From: Pseudorhodobacter aquimaris
Lineage (GTDB): Bacteria > Pseudomonadota > Alphaproteobacteria > Rhodobacterales > Rhodobacteraceae
Assembly (NCBI RefSeq): GCF_001202025.1
Contig: NZ_LGHS01000037.1
Coordinates: 1-34,500 of the forward strand
Reading direction: 5' to 3'
Length of the DNA: 34,500 nt
Positions 18,316 through 27,302 of the stretch are shown here, one piece after another. Within the stretch, counting starts at the first letter, position 1, and each line of letters begins with the position of its first letter. The notes under the pieces are model-generated. The model had not been told where the DNA came from and searched no databases. It saw only the letters and a list, made by a program, of their open reading frames with translations. The position numbers and the translations under genes are program-made.

Positions 18316-18762
18316 CTAGCGCACCAGCAATTCCAAAGGGTCATAGATCATCGCGCCGCCCCATGCCGCCTCGGACAGGCTGTCGGGCTTGGCGCGGATC
18401 TGCTGCATTTCTTCGCGGCTGAAAAAGCGTCGCTTGGTCACCACCCCTTCGGGGTCACACCAGTTCTCATCCAGATTGCCCGCCGTAATCGTACAGCGGA
18501 AATAGAAATCCACCTGATGGAACCGGTTTTGCGGGGCGTGGAATTCATTCACCATCACCGGCGCCCCGACCGCGACGGTCAGTCCGGTTTCCTCATAAAC
18601 CTCACGGATCAGATTATCCGGCAGGCTGGAGCCGACCTCCACCCCGCCGCCCGGCGCGCACCATAGATCGGATTTCGCACCGCGATATGCATTCACCAAA
18701 AGCAGCCGATCCTGATGCAGGATAAGCGCACGAACAGCCAGACGGGGAGAGCGTGGTTTCAT
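18316..18762 (-). CDS. Nudix hydrolase
   Basis: This 148-residue Nudix-fold protein has MKPRSPRLAVRALILHQDRL leading into the Nudix box at about residues 39-61. The box reads G-x5-S-x7-REVYEETGL, so the first catalytic-box Glu is Ser while the REUxEE metal-binding part is intact. Members hydrolyse nucleoside diphosphates linked to another moiety; the substrate here cannot be deduced. A longer frame reaches 18837, but its extra residues are not family-like, so the ATG at 18762 is chosen. It stands tail-to-tail with purK with a 3-base gap. Confidence 0.82.
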   Translation of the reverse strand: MKPRSPRLAVRALILHQDRLLLVNAYRGAKSDLWCAPGGGVEVGSSLPDNLIREVYEETGLTVAVGAPVMVNEFHAPQNRFHQVDFYFRCTITAGNLDENWCDPEGVVTKRRFFSREEMQQIRAKPDSLSEAAWGGAMIYDPLELLVR

Positions 18763-18850
18763 GGCGTCATGTTCGCAAGATGCTGTGGATTTGTCCAGAA
18801 TGAACCACGATGGATGTGCAATTTGCAAAGCACGCAAAAAGGGTTAACCG

Positions 18851-19771
18851 TCAACGGGGGTGCACATCCTGACATGCAAACTGTCCCAGTGCTTTCGCAG
18901 CCCCGTCGATAAGCGCGCTCAGGGCCGCGATACGGGCAAAACTGGCCCGCCCCCGACGGGATATAAGCCACAGGTCGAGAAATCGTGGTTTTGGCAGTTG
19001 GATAATCGCCAGATCCTGCTTGGCGACAAAGGCATCTATGCCCGATTTTGGCAGGATGGTATAGCCAAGCCCAAGCGCAACAGGGATGGGGATCTGACCG
19101 ATCTGGTTGACAAATGTCCGCACCTTCAAACGATCAGACCCTTTGTAATCCTTGGGGAAATTCAATGAGAAAAGATCATCCGCATAGGCATATCCATCAG
19201 GATGCGCAACAAAGCCAAGCGCGTCCAGATCCTGAAAATCAAGGCCCCCTGCCCGACAGGATCGCGGCACGACAAGGCACAGCTCTTCACGCCCGATCTT
19301 GACTGCATCCAGTCTGGGGTTTTCGACCTGTTCAGATGTGACCCCCAAATCAAGGTCCCCCGCCAGCACGGCGCTTACGACACTGGTCTGCGGGGCAGCT
19401 GTGAGGCGGATCACCAGCTCTGGTGCGCGCTGCATACGCTCCAGCAGATATGGGTAGAGCCAAACCGCAAAGCTGCCCGAACAACCGATGCCGATGTCGC
19501 CAATGTTTGGATCATCAGTCTGGATGGTCTCAAACAGGTCTTGCTCTTGCCTCCGCCGCGCGGCGCCAAGGGCCAGAACGGCCTCACCAGCGGGCGTAAG
19601 GGTAAAACTCTTGCCGTCCATCACAATCAGCGCCTTGCCAACCTGTGCCTCCAGCTTGCGCAGATGCTGCGACACACCCGGTTGGGTCATTCCCAAAAGC
19701 GCGGCGGTTCGCGTGAAATGACCGACCTCACAAAGCGCCGTAAAGGTCTCCAGCCATGTGGCATTTAGCAT
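18851..19771 (-). CDS. LysR family transcriptional regulator
   Basis: This 306-residue LysR-type regulator has an N-terminal winged helix-turn-helix: WLETFTALCEVGHFTRTAAL, then MTQPGVSQHLRKLEAQVGKA. A linker helix and a periplasmic-binding-like effector domain from about residue 90 follow (DIGIGCSGSFAVWLYPYLLE, AVLAGDLDLGVTSEQ, GLGYTILPKSG). The effector is not predictable. It is divergent from the VOC-fold gene, and the 98-bp gap carries a perfect 10-bp inverted repeat 16 bases upstream of its ATG, so it probably represses itself and controls the VOC gene. It begins the accessory-looking stretch of the window. Confidence 0.92.
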   Translation of the reverse strand: MLNATWLETFTALCEVGHFTRTAALLGMTQPGVSQHLRKLEAQVGKALIVMDGKSFTLTPAGEAVLALGAARRRQEQDLFETIQTDDPNIGDIGIGCSGSFAVWLYPYLLERMQRAPELVIRLTAAPQTSVVSAVLAGDLDLGVTSEQVENPRLDAVKIGREELCLVVPRSCRAGGLDFQDLDALGFVAHPDGYAYADDLFSLNFPKDYKGSDRLKVRTFVNQIGQIPIPVALGLGYTILPKSGIDAFVAKQDLAIIQLPKPRFLDLWLISRRGRASFARIAALSALIDGAAKALGQFACQDVHPR

Positions 19772-19786
19772 CTTGATGTCAAAACC

Positions 19787-19811
19787 TTATCATTATCATA
19801 CATAATGATAA
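19787..19811. promoter_or_regulatory. Perfect 10-bp inverted repeat, candidate LysR operator
   Basis: TTATCATTAT (19787-19796) and ATAATGATAA (19802-19811) form a perfect inverted repeat around the 5-base centre CATAC, located between the divergent LysR and VOC genes. It is AT-rich within otherwise GC-rich DNA. LysR operators are AT-rich interrupted dyads, so this is the natural candidate. Fur-box-like resemblance is noted under rejected items. Confidence 0.6.
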
Positions 19812-19869
19812 TTTTTAAGATGCGTTCCGTCCAGCTATATCTGTTTCAACACCCTTGAAAGGAAATATC

Positions 19870-20367
19870 ATGACACCCACGCCGCGCAGTTTTTCGCACA
19901 TTGGCCTTTCCGTCCCGGATCTGGAAAAAGCAATTGCATTCTACCAAGAGGTTCTGGGCTTTTATGTCATCATGGAACCTACCGAAATTATCGAAGACGA
20001 CAGCGATATCGGCCAGATGTGTAGTGACGTCTTCGGCACTGGCTGGGGACGTTTGCGTATAGCACATCTTGCGACAGCCGACCGGATCGGGTTCGAATTG
20101 TTTGAATTTGAAGGCCATGAAGCGCCGAAGAACAACCTCAATTACAGGCAACACGGCATGTTCCATTTTGCCATTCAGGACCCGAACCTTGAGGAGCTGC
20201 TGGCACGGATCGTCGCGGCAGGTGGCAAACAGCGCATGCCGGTCCGCGCGTATTTCCCGAACGAAAAACCATACCGCATGGTCTATGTCGAAGACCCCTT
20301 CGGGATCATATTTGAGCTTTATAGCCACAGCTACGAGCTGACATATTCAAAAGGGGCCTATGCCTGA
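19870..20367 (+). CDS. VOC family (glyoxalase/dioxygenase-like) protein
   Basis: This 165-residue single-polypeptide VOC-superfamily protein holds two beta-alpha-beta-beta-beta units. Unit one starts FSHIGLSVPDLEKAIAFYQE, containing the first metal-ligand His; unit two has GMFHFAIQDPNLEELLARIV and ends VYVEDPFGIIFELYSHSYEL with the C-terminal Glu ligand. Such proteins include glyoxalase I, extradiol-type dioxygenases and resistance proteins. The substrate is unknown. AAGGAAAT precedes the ATG at 19870; a TTG five codons upstream is unlikely. It is divergent from the LysR regulator and probably controlled by it through the inverted repeat at 19787-19811. Confidence 0.86.
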   Translation: MTPTPRSFSHIGLSVPDLEKAIAFYQEVLGFYVIMEPTEIIEDDSDIGQMCSDVFGTGWGRLRIAHLATADRIGFELFEFEGHEAPKNNLNYRQHGMFHFAIQDPNLEELLARIVAAGGKQRMPVRAYFPNEKPYRMVYVEDPFGIIFELYSHSYELTYSKGAYA

Positions 20368-20608
20368 CCAAGCTGCCCGGTTTCGGTTTCCAGAGCTTTT
20401 CTGGAATGACCTGCCCTTCAGCCATGGCGAGAGTCATAGGGTATGAGGGGCGGCTCAGGCATCACTCAACGCTGCGCCGCATGATTGTGCTTGCCCGCCA
20501 AATCTTGAGACCCTTGCGCTTGCGGCACCACGGCTGCGCAAGCAAGACGGTTGGACATTTATAGTTAAAGTTGAGTATAAGCCAAGAAACCATAGGGCCT
20601 CTCTATCA
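20368..20608. other. Intergenic region before the OxyR-like gene
   Basis: This 241-bp stretch holds no gene I can support. CTTGCGC near 20513 and GCGCAAG near 20535 could form an imperfect hairpin. The last 50 bases turn AT-rich (TTATAGTTAAAG, then AGTATAAGCC) and probably contain the promoter of the following regulator. No katG- or ahpC-like gene lies beside it. Confidence 0.4.
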
Positions 20609-21490
20609 ATGCTGACACTGCGCCAATTACGATTTCTGACGGCTGTCTCTGAGACCCTGAATTTTTCGCGCGCGGCCGAACTTTGCTTCGTTACCCAGCC
20701 GACCCTCAGCGCAGGGATCAAGGAACTCGAAGAGCGTTTGGGCGTCCAGTTGATAGAGCGGACCCGCCGCAGCGTCATGCTGACCCCCTTGGGCAAAGAC
20801 ATCACCGCGCGCGCCAAACGACTGTTGCTGGAAGCGGCCGAGATCGAAGCCCTCGCACGAGCACATCAAAACCCGTTTCAGGGCGATCTCAAGCTTGGTT
20901 CTATCCCGACGATCGGCCCTTATCTTTTGCCGCGCGCGTTGCCCCTGATCCGCGAAGCATTTCCCGATCTGCGCGTCTATCTGCGCGAAGAGATGACAGA
21001 GAGCCTGATCGACGGGCTGAATGCCGGGCGGCTTGACCTTATCCTGATCGCGCTGCCGTTTGAAACCGGTGCCTTGGAAATCCTGCCGTTGTTTGAGGAC
21101 GGGTATCAACTGGCCGCACCAGCTGACTGGCCTGAACCCCATGACAGCATGACATTGGCACAGACTGGCCAGCTCATGTTGTTGGAAAAGGGTCATTGCC
21201 TTCAGCGTCATGCCCTGGAGGCCTATCCAGGCCGGATTGTCGCCGACGAAGACAGCTTTGCCGCGACCAGCCTTCCAACATTGATCGCAATGGTCGCAGA
21301 GGGATTGGGCGTCACCCTTTTGCCCAACCTCGCCATAACCGCAGGCGTCGCAACAAACAGCGAGGTGCGGCTGACGGATCTTCCCGATGCCTGTCCGCGA
21401 CGTGTGGTTCTTGCATGGCGTCCCGGTTCAGCACGGGCACAGCTGTTTGGCGAACTTGGCAAGTTGTTACGCCAAAAGGTCGCCATATGA
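20609..21490 (+). CDS. OxyR-like LysR family regulator lacking the second redox cysteine
   Basis: This 293-residue LysR-type protein closely follows OxyR. It has the HTH MLTLRQLRFLTAVSETLNFS then AAELCFVTQPTLSAGIKELE, an RD domain with GSIPTIGPYLLPRALPLIRE, and the OxyR peroxide-sensing block GHCLQRHALEAYPG then ADEDSFAATSLPTLIAMVAE. Cys197 aligns with peroxidatic Cys199 of Escherichia coli OxyR, but the ungapped position of resolving Cys208 is Tyr206. The only other cysteines are in the HTH and near residue 270. So it is either a one-cysteine peroxide sensor or an OxyR relative with another input. No catalase or peroxiredoxin gene is adjacent. A hairpin follows at 21566-21595. Confidence 0.87.
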   Translation: MLTLRQLRFLTAVSETLNFSRAAELCFVTQPTLSAGIKELEERLGVQLIERTRRSVMLTPLGKDITARAKRLLLEAAEIEALARAHQNPFQGDLKLGSIPTIGPYLLPRALPLIREAFPDLRVYLREEMTESLIDGLNAGRLDLILIALPFETGALEILPLFEDGYQLAAPADWPEPHDSMTLAQTGQLMLLEKGHCLQRHALEAYPGRIVADEDSFAATSLPTLIAMVAEGLGVTLLPNLAITAGVATNSEVRLTDLPDACPRRVVLAWRPGSARAQLFGELGKLLRQKVAI

Positions 21491-21565
21491 CGACAGCATA
21501 AGACGAAACAGATCGCCAAACAGAAAAAGGGCGCCCGTAAAGACCAGCCCCATACCCTAAATATT

Positions 21566-21595
21566 GAAGCTTGCGACCGCATCATCGCAAGCTTC
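21566..21595. terminator. Perfect 11-bp hairpin downstream of the OxyR-like gene
   Basis: GAAGCTTGCGA (21566-21576) pairs with TCGCAAGCTTC (21585-21595) across an 8-base loop. It lies between the OxyR-like stop and the start of the truncated Abi-like gene. The downstream TGTCGTTTCT is only weakly U-rich, so termination is plausible but not certain. Confidence 0.5.
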
Positions 21596-21652
21596 TGTCG
21601 TTTCTGGTCGTTCAACAATATACCTCCCAAGACTGTGGCACGAGGAGCGGGC

Positions 21653-22126
21653 ATGCAGGCGAAGAAAAAGATGCTGCCGAGAAAGGCGGAGCGGGCTATC
21701 AATGACACGTTTGAGATGCATGATGGCTGGCTTTTGAACTTCAGCGACGCGACGATGGAGCACTGGTTTGAAGAAGAGTTCAATCTCGATCTCAACCAGA
21801 AAAAGTATCATCGCATTGGAGCATCAAAGGCAAAACGATTCCGCGAGTCCGTTTTGCTGGGGAACCCCCACCAAGTTGCTCGCGTGCTCCGATCCCTCTG
21901 GCAGTATCGTCTCGAAGAAGCGAGCTTCAAAAGAAGCGATGCGGCGGAAGAAGGCTGTATTCAGAAGAATCTATTCGACTTCATTGGTGAGCTTGAGGGC
22001 GACACCCGCGTCGCTGGGACCGATGTCATTGAGGTGTTTCAGAAATGCGAAACGCTTGCCGAACTCGTTGACGCCATTCGTAGGGATCTTGATGCTGGTC
22101 GACCATCGGCGGGCTTGGATCGCCTG
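21653..22126 (+). pseudogene. Truncated abortive-infection-like gene (5' part only)
   Basis: About 158 residues look like genuine protein: MLPRKAERAINDTFEMHDGW, LNFSDATMEHWFEEEFNLDL, GASKAKRFRESVLLGN and VARVLRSLWQYRLEE, ending LVDAIRRDLDAGRPSAGLDRL. From memory, this resembles the N-terminal half of hypothetical proteins that carry an abortive-infection C-terminal (Abi_C/HEPN-like) domain beginning just after a DRL-type junction; that match is not verified. After Leu158 (22126) the frame stays open to 22984, but that stretch is antisense to the zinc-cluster element gene. So the C-terminal part is missing, probably by insertion or rearrangement. GAGGAG five bases before the ATG at 21653 shows translation could still begin. 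It would act in phage defence if the homology holds. Confidence 0.5.
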
Positions 22127-22783
22127 GCGCCGGAAGGCCGTGGAGACTTGATCTTCGTTCGCTGCGAGGGCCTGCGCTTCCGGCTGGGCCAGTTGATCGT
22201 CAGCGCCTGGCTGTCGGTGGCAAAGCGCGAGCCCATCTCCTCGAAGTCGATCCGGGGAAAATTTCTCACGGCGGACCACGAAGCTCCTGACCTTATCGTG
22301 GTAGAAACCTATCCGCCGATAGATGTCGCGGTAGGACAACCCGGAGATCTTCGTGGTCTTGGCGAGCGACAGGTCGTTGCACAGCATATCAAATACCAAG
22401 CGGTTCATGTCCGACCGCTTGTGTCGCCGGGCCGACTTGCCGGTCGAGAAGGTCTTCGCACAGCCCATGCACCGCCACCGCGGATCGTTGCCCTTGGTCT
22501 TGCCGAAGCGCTGGTAGATATCCGGATGCTCGCTGACGGGGAGATACTGGTTCGCACAGCCGACGGCGGTGTGGCAGGCCGGTGCGCACGGGTCAATGGT
22601 GTGCAGGCGGCGCATCCGCTTGTGCTCCTTAACGACCGCCCAGTTGTTCTTTACCCGAGAGGTTATGCCGCAAGTGGAACACTTGTAGAACTTTTTGTGC
22701 TCGCCACCCGGAACTGCACCGCGTGGCACGCCGGCCAGCGCAAGGGGAGAGCCATTCGGCCGCTTGAACGGATCGGGCAGCAC
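22127..22783 (-). pseudogene. Decayed zinc-cluster insertion-element (transposase-like) gene
   Basis: On the minus strand, an open frame from GTG 22783 encodes an N-terminal transposase-like zinc-binding region. It has FYKCSTCGITSRVKNNWAVV, a Cys/His stretch IDPCAPACHTAVGCANQ, a second cluster RWRCMGCAKTFSTGKSARRH, then a helix-turn-helix-like ISGLSYRDIYRRIGFYHDKV. At about 22250 the natural continuation, DFEEMGSRFATDSQALTINW, is found one frame over, so a base has been lost, and the gene ends a few residues after WPSRKRR where it meets the truncated Abi-like gene. A short frame with ATG at 22907 may hold further N-terminal remains. No terminal inverted repeats or target duplication are recognised. 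The family was not identified with certainty. Confidence 0.5.
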
Positions 22784-22930
22784 TCCTTATTGGGCGCACG
22801 CCGGAGTGTGACAAAAGTTCAGATCGACACCCGCCACAGGCGCAGGCAATCTTCGGACCACTGCCCCCGGAGATATCTTCGAGACGCTCGACACCTTTTT
22901 TTCCCATTCGGATTTCAGTCAAGCGTGGTG

Positions 22931-22962
22931 TCAAAAAGAAAGTTGGCCGCAATGCGGCCAAC
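22931..22962 (-). terminator. Rho-independent terminator of groESL
   Basis: Read on the minus strand downstream of groL, GTTGGCCGC (22962-22954) and GCGGCCAAC (22950-22942) form a perfect 9-bp stem with a 3-base loop, followed directly by TTTCTTTTTGA. It lies about 85 bases past the groL stop and is the clearest intrinsic terminator of the window. Confidence 0.82.
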
Positions 22963-23046
22963 CGAAGTATTTTTCAACATTTAGCGTCAGGGGCTGGCCC
23001 GTAAAGAGCGCCCTTTCCCACATAGCACAACGCCAATGGGCGTGGC

Positions 23047-24723
<1,677 letters not shown>

Positions 24724-24778
24724 TCAGTTAAAAGCGATTGGTTCATCAGGGGTCGCGCGGGAAAATCCCTGTGCTACC

Positions 24779-25066
24779 TCAGCTGATGATCCCCATGATA
24801 TCGCCTTCTTTCATGATCAGCAGATCCTGACCTTCGAGGGTTACCTCGGTGCCGGACCATTTGCCAAAGAGCACACGATCACCAACCTTTACGGAAGGCT
24901 GGATCAGCTCACCGCTATCTTTGCGCGCGCCTTCACCTACGGCGATCACTTCACCTTCGGCGGGCTTTTCTTTTGCAGTGTCGGGGATGATAAGACCGCC
25001 CTTGGTCTTGTCTTCGCCTTCAATGCGGCGGACCAGTACACGGTCATGCAGCGGGTTAAATGCCAT
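24779..25066 (-). CDS. groS: 10 kDa co-chaperonin GroES
   Basis: GroES (95 residues) forms the heptameric lid of the GroEL chamber. It begins [20 protein letters not shown], contains the mobile-loop segment [20 protein letters not shown] that contacts GroEL, and ends [21 protein letters not shown] precedes the ATG by eight bases. It is the promoter-proximal gene of groESL, directly behind a perfect CIRCE element and a consensus-like promoter, so HrcA repression relieved by heat is expected. Length and all key positions are normal. Confidence 0.98.
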   Translation of the reverse strand: MAFNPLHDRVLVRRIEGEDKTKGGLIIPDTAKEKPAEGEVIAVGEGARKDSGELIQPSVKVGDRVLFGKWSGTEVTLEGQDLLIMKEGDIMGIIS

Positions 25067-25102
25067 CTGAGAACACTCCCTTTGGTTCCAGGTTAATTTC
25101 GA

Positions 25103-25129
25103 TTAGCACTCAGCAACCCCGAGTGCTAA
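25103..25129. promoter_or_regulatory. CIRCE element (HrcA operator) of groESL
   Basis: TTAGCACTC (25103-25111), nine bases, then GAGTGCTAA (25121-25129) is an exact match to the CIRCE consensus. It sits between the -10 box and the groS start, where bound HrcA would block transcription initiation. HrcA itself is not in the window. Confidence 0.95.
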
Positions 25130-25136
25130 CGATCTG

Positions 25137-25165
25137 TACCTAGGCAATGCACAAGGGCCTGTCAA
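25137..25165 (-). promoter_or_regulatory. groESL vegetative promoter
   Basis: On the minus strand, a perfect TTGACA -35 box (25165-25160) is separated by 17 bases from TAGGTA (25142-25137). The predicted start point, about 25130, falls at the edge of the CIRCE dyad. This gives a strong sigma-70-type promoter held down by HrcA. Confidence 0.78.
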
Positions 25166-25293
25166 GAAGCCCCCACAGCAGAATTTTCCAGATATTTTTG
25201 CGCGGCCTGTCCCACCCCCATCAGGTCTGCTTGCCCTACCCGCCTGTCTCGTGGCACGATCTGGATATGTCCCAAACCCGAGGCCTTGCAACC

Positions 25294-26280
25294 ATGTGTA
25301 TTCGCCCCTTTATACTGGCCCTCATCAGCCTTTTTGTCCTAACCACCGCCCATGCCCAATGTCTCGGTGAAAACCTGATCGCGGCACTGTCCAAGGATGA
25401 AAAAGCGGCGCTTTACACCTCTACCCATGCCGAGCCCTTTGCCACCGGCAACTTCTGGCTGGCCACGCGCGGGGAGCAGACCGTTTATATTGCAGGCACC
25501 TTCCACCTCGACGATCCCCGCCATGATGCGGTGATGTCTGTGCTGGCCCCCCATCTGGCACAGTCCAAGACCCTGATGACCGAGGCCGGCCCCGAAGAAG
25601 AGGCCGCCCTTCAAGCCCATCTTGCAAGCGACCCCTCAGCCATGATGGACCCCGCCGGATCCGGCCTTGCCACCGCCCTGCCCCCACAAGAATGGGAGGC
25701 GCTGACAGCCGCCCTGTTGCGACGCGGAATCCCCTCCTCTATCGCGCAAACGCTACGGCCTTGGTTTGTGTCGATGATGCTGTCCATACCGCCTTGCGCG
25801 TTGCAAATGGCCGCGACAGGGCAAGGGCTGGACAAACGCCTGATCGCCGCCGCCCAAGCGCAAAGCATCCCCGTCAAGGCGCTGGAACCCTTTGATACCA
25901 TATTGACGCTCTTTGATGGCATGACAGCAGAGGAGCAGACCACGATGATCCGCAACAACCTGCAAGTGGAACCTCAGGCCGAGGACTTCCTGGCCACAAC
26001 GGCCGATTCCTATTTCGACGGCGAGGGTCGGCTGATCTGGGAGTTCTCGCGTCACATCGCCCTTGGCCTGCCAGGGGCCACACCTGCGCAAACCGAGGCC
26101 GATTTCGCCAAGGCCGAGGCCGCCCTGATGACGGATCGCAACCGCGCATGGATCCCGCGCATCCTTGGGGCCCTGCAAGACGGCCCAGTCTTTGCCGCCT
26201 TTGGCGCGCTGCATCTTTCGGGCGAGGCCGGCGTTCTCGCGCTGCTTGATGCTGAAGGATTCACGCTGGAGCCGCTCTGA
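25294..26280 (+). CDS. Secreted TraB/GumN family protein
   Basis: This 328-residue protein of the TraB/GumN superfamily (Tiki-like fold) includes probable metal-dependent proteases and many unassigned bacterial proteins. The export signal MCIRPFILALISLFVLTTAH with cleavage after AHA is evident from ATG 25294; an earlier ATG at 25267 adds nine residues. Two conserved GxxH-type motifs are present: YIAGTFHLDDPRHD near residue 70 and FAAFGALHLSGEAGVL near the C-terminus, together with the acidic TEAGPEEEAAL. It likely acts in the periplasm. It is divergent from groESL and 85 bases upstream of ppaC. Function otherwise unknown. Confidence 0.82.
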   Translation: MCIRPFILALISLFVLTTAHAQCLGENLIAALSKDEKAALYTSTHAEPFATGNFWLATRGEQTVYIAGTFHLDDPRHDAVMSVLAPHLAQSKTLMTEAGPEEEAALQAHLASDPSAMMDPAGSGLATALPPQEWEALTAALLRRGIPSSIAQTLRPWFVSMMLSIPPCALQMAATGQGLDKRLIAAAQAQSIPVKALEPFDTILTLFDGMTAEEQTTMIRNNLQVEPQAEDFLATTADSYFDGEGRLIWEFSRHIALGLPGATPAQTEADFAKAEAALMTDRNRAWIPRILGALQDGPVFAAFGALHLSGEAGVLALLDAEGFTLEPL

Positions 26281-26365
26281 ATGCGCGGCAAACCGCCTTG
26301 CGCCGCGTGACAACGCCGCAGCCCACCCCTATAAGACAGCAAACGAACAACCCACAGGTTTTATC

Positions 26366-27286
26366 ATGACGACTCTCGTTTTCGGCCACAAATCCCCCGA
26401 TACAGACAGCACCGGCTCCCCCATCATCTGGGCATGGTATCTGACAGAGGTTCTGGGCCGCCCGGCCAAGCCTGTGCTGTTGGGCGAACCCAATACCGAA
26501 GCCGCCTTCATGCTGACCCATTGGGATCTGCCCAAGCCCGAGATCATTGCCGATGTCAGCGCCGAGGATACCTGTGTCGTCGTCGACACCAACAACCCTG
26601 CCGAGCTGCCCCCCTCGATCAATGACGCCAATGTGGTGGGCATCATCGACCACCACATGCTTGTCGGCGGCATCAAGACCAAATCCCCGATCGAGATCAC
26701 CATTCGCCCGCTGGCCTGCACCGCAACCATCATGCATGACCTGATGGGCGATGACCTTGCCCGCGCACCCAAAGCCATCAAGGGCGCGATGCTGTCGTGC
26801 ATCCTCTCTGACACGCTGGAATTCCGCAGCCCGACCACCACCCCGCATGACCGTTTTGTCGCGGAAAAGCTGGCAGCCGATCTGGGCCTTACCATTGCCG
26901 ATCACGCCGAACAGCTTTTCGCCGCGAAATCCGACGTCTCGGCCTTTACGGATGCGGAACTCTTGCGGATGGACAGCAAGGAATACAACGTGGCGGGCAA
27001 GGATCTGCGCGTCTCGGTACTGGAAACCACCGCGCCCGCCGTGGTGCTGGACCGCAAGGACAGCCTGATGGCCGCCATGCCGGGCGTTGCCACCGAGGAC
27101 GGCGCCGATCAAGTCTTGCTGTTTGTGGTCGACATCCTGAACGAAGAGGCCACTTTGCTGGTCCCCAATGATCTGGTCAAACAGATGGCCGAGGCCTCTT
27201 TTGGCGTCACGGTTACCGGCGACACGGTCGTTCTGCCCGGTGTGATGAGCCGCAAGAAACAGATCATCCCTGCCCTTAAACTCTAA
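26366..27286 (+). CDS. ppaC: Manganese-dependent inorganic pyrophosphatase (family II)
   Basis: This 306-residue family II pyrophosphatase of the DHH phosphoesterase superfamily hydrolyses pyrophosphate to phosphate and so pulls biosynthetic reactions such as PRPP use and DNA synthesis forward. Metal-site motifs are intact: FGHKSPDTDST, VVDTNNPAELP and GIIDHHMLVGG, with the C-terminal substrate-binding SRKKQIIP. No CBS insert is present, so it is the short, non-regulated type. The frame extends upstream, but ATG 26366 gives the exact family start. It is followed 16 bases later by the HAD gene and shares its strand with TraB. Confidence 0.95.
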   Translation: MTTLVFGHKSPDTDSTGSPIIWAWYLTEVLGRPAKPVLLGEPNTEAAFMLTHWDLPKPEIIADVSAEDTCVVVDTNNPAELPPSINDANVVGIIDHHMLVGGIKTKSPIEITIRPLACTATIMHDLMGDDLARAPKAIKGAMLSCILSDTLEFRSPTTTPHDRFVAEKLAADLGLTIADHAEQLFAAKSDVSAFTDAELLRMDSKEYNVAGKDLRVSVLETTAPAVVLDRKDSLMAAMPGVATEDGADQVLLFVVDILNEEATLLVPNDLVKQMAEASFGVTVTGDTVVLPGVMSRKKQIIPALKL

Positions 27287-27302
27287 GCGAAAGCACAGCC
27301 CC

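Noticed and set aside
19787-19811. Fur-box-like reading of the ATAATGATAA dyad
   Set aside because: The dyad is fully explained as a LysR operator by position, and no iron gene is adjacent; Fur binding cannot be supported.
21635-22984. Single 449-codon plus-strand gene across the whole Abi-like/element region
   Set aside because: Only the first part to about 22126 is protein-like; the remainder is antisense to a zinc-cluster transposase-like gene.
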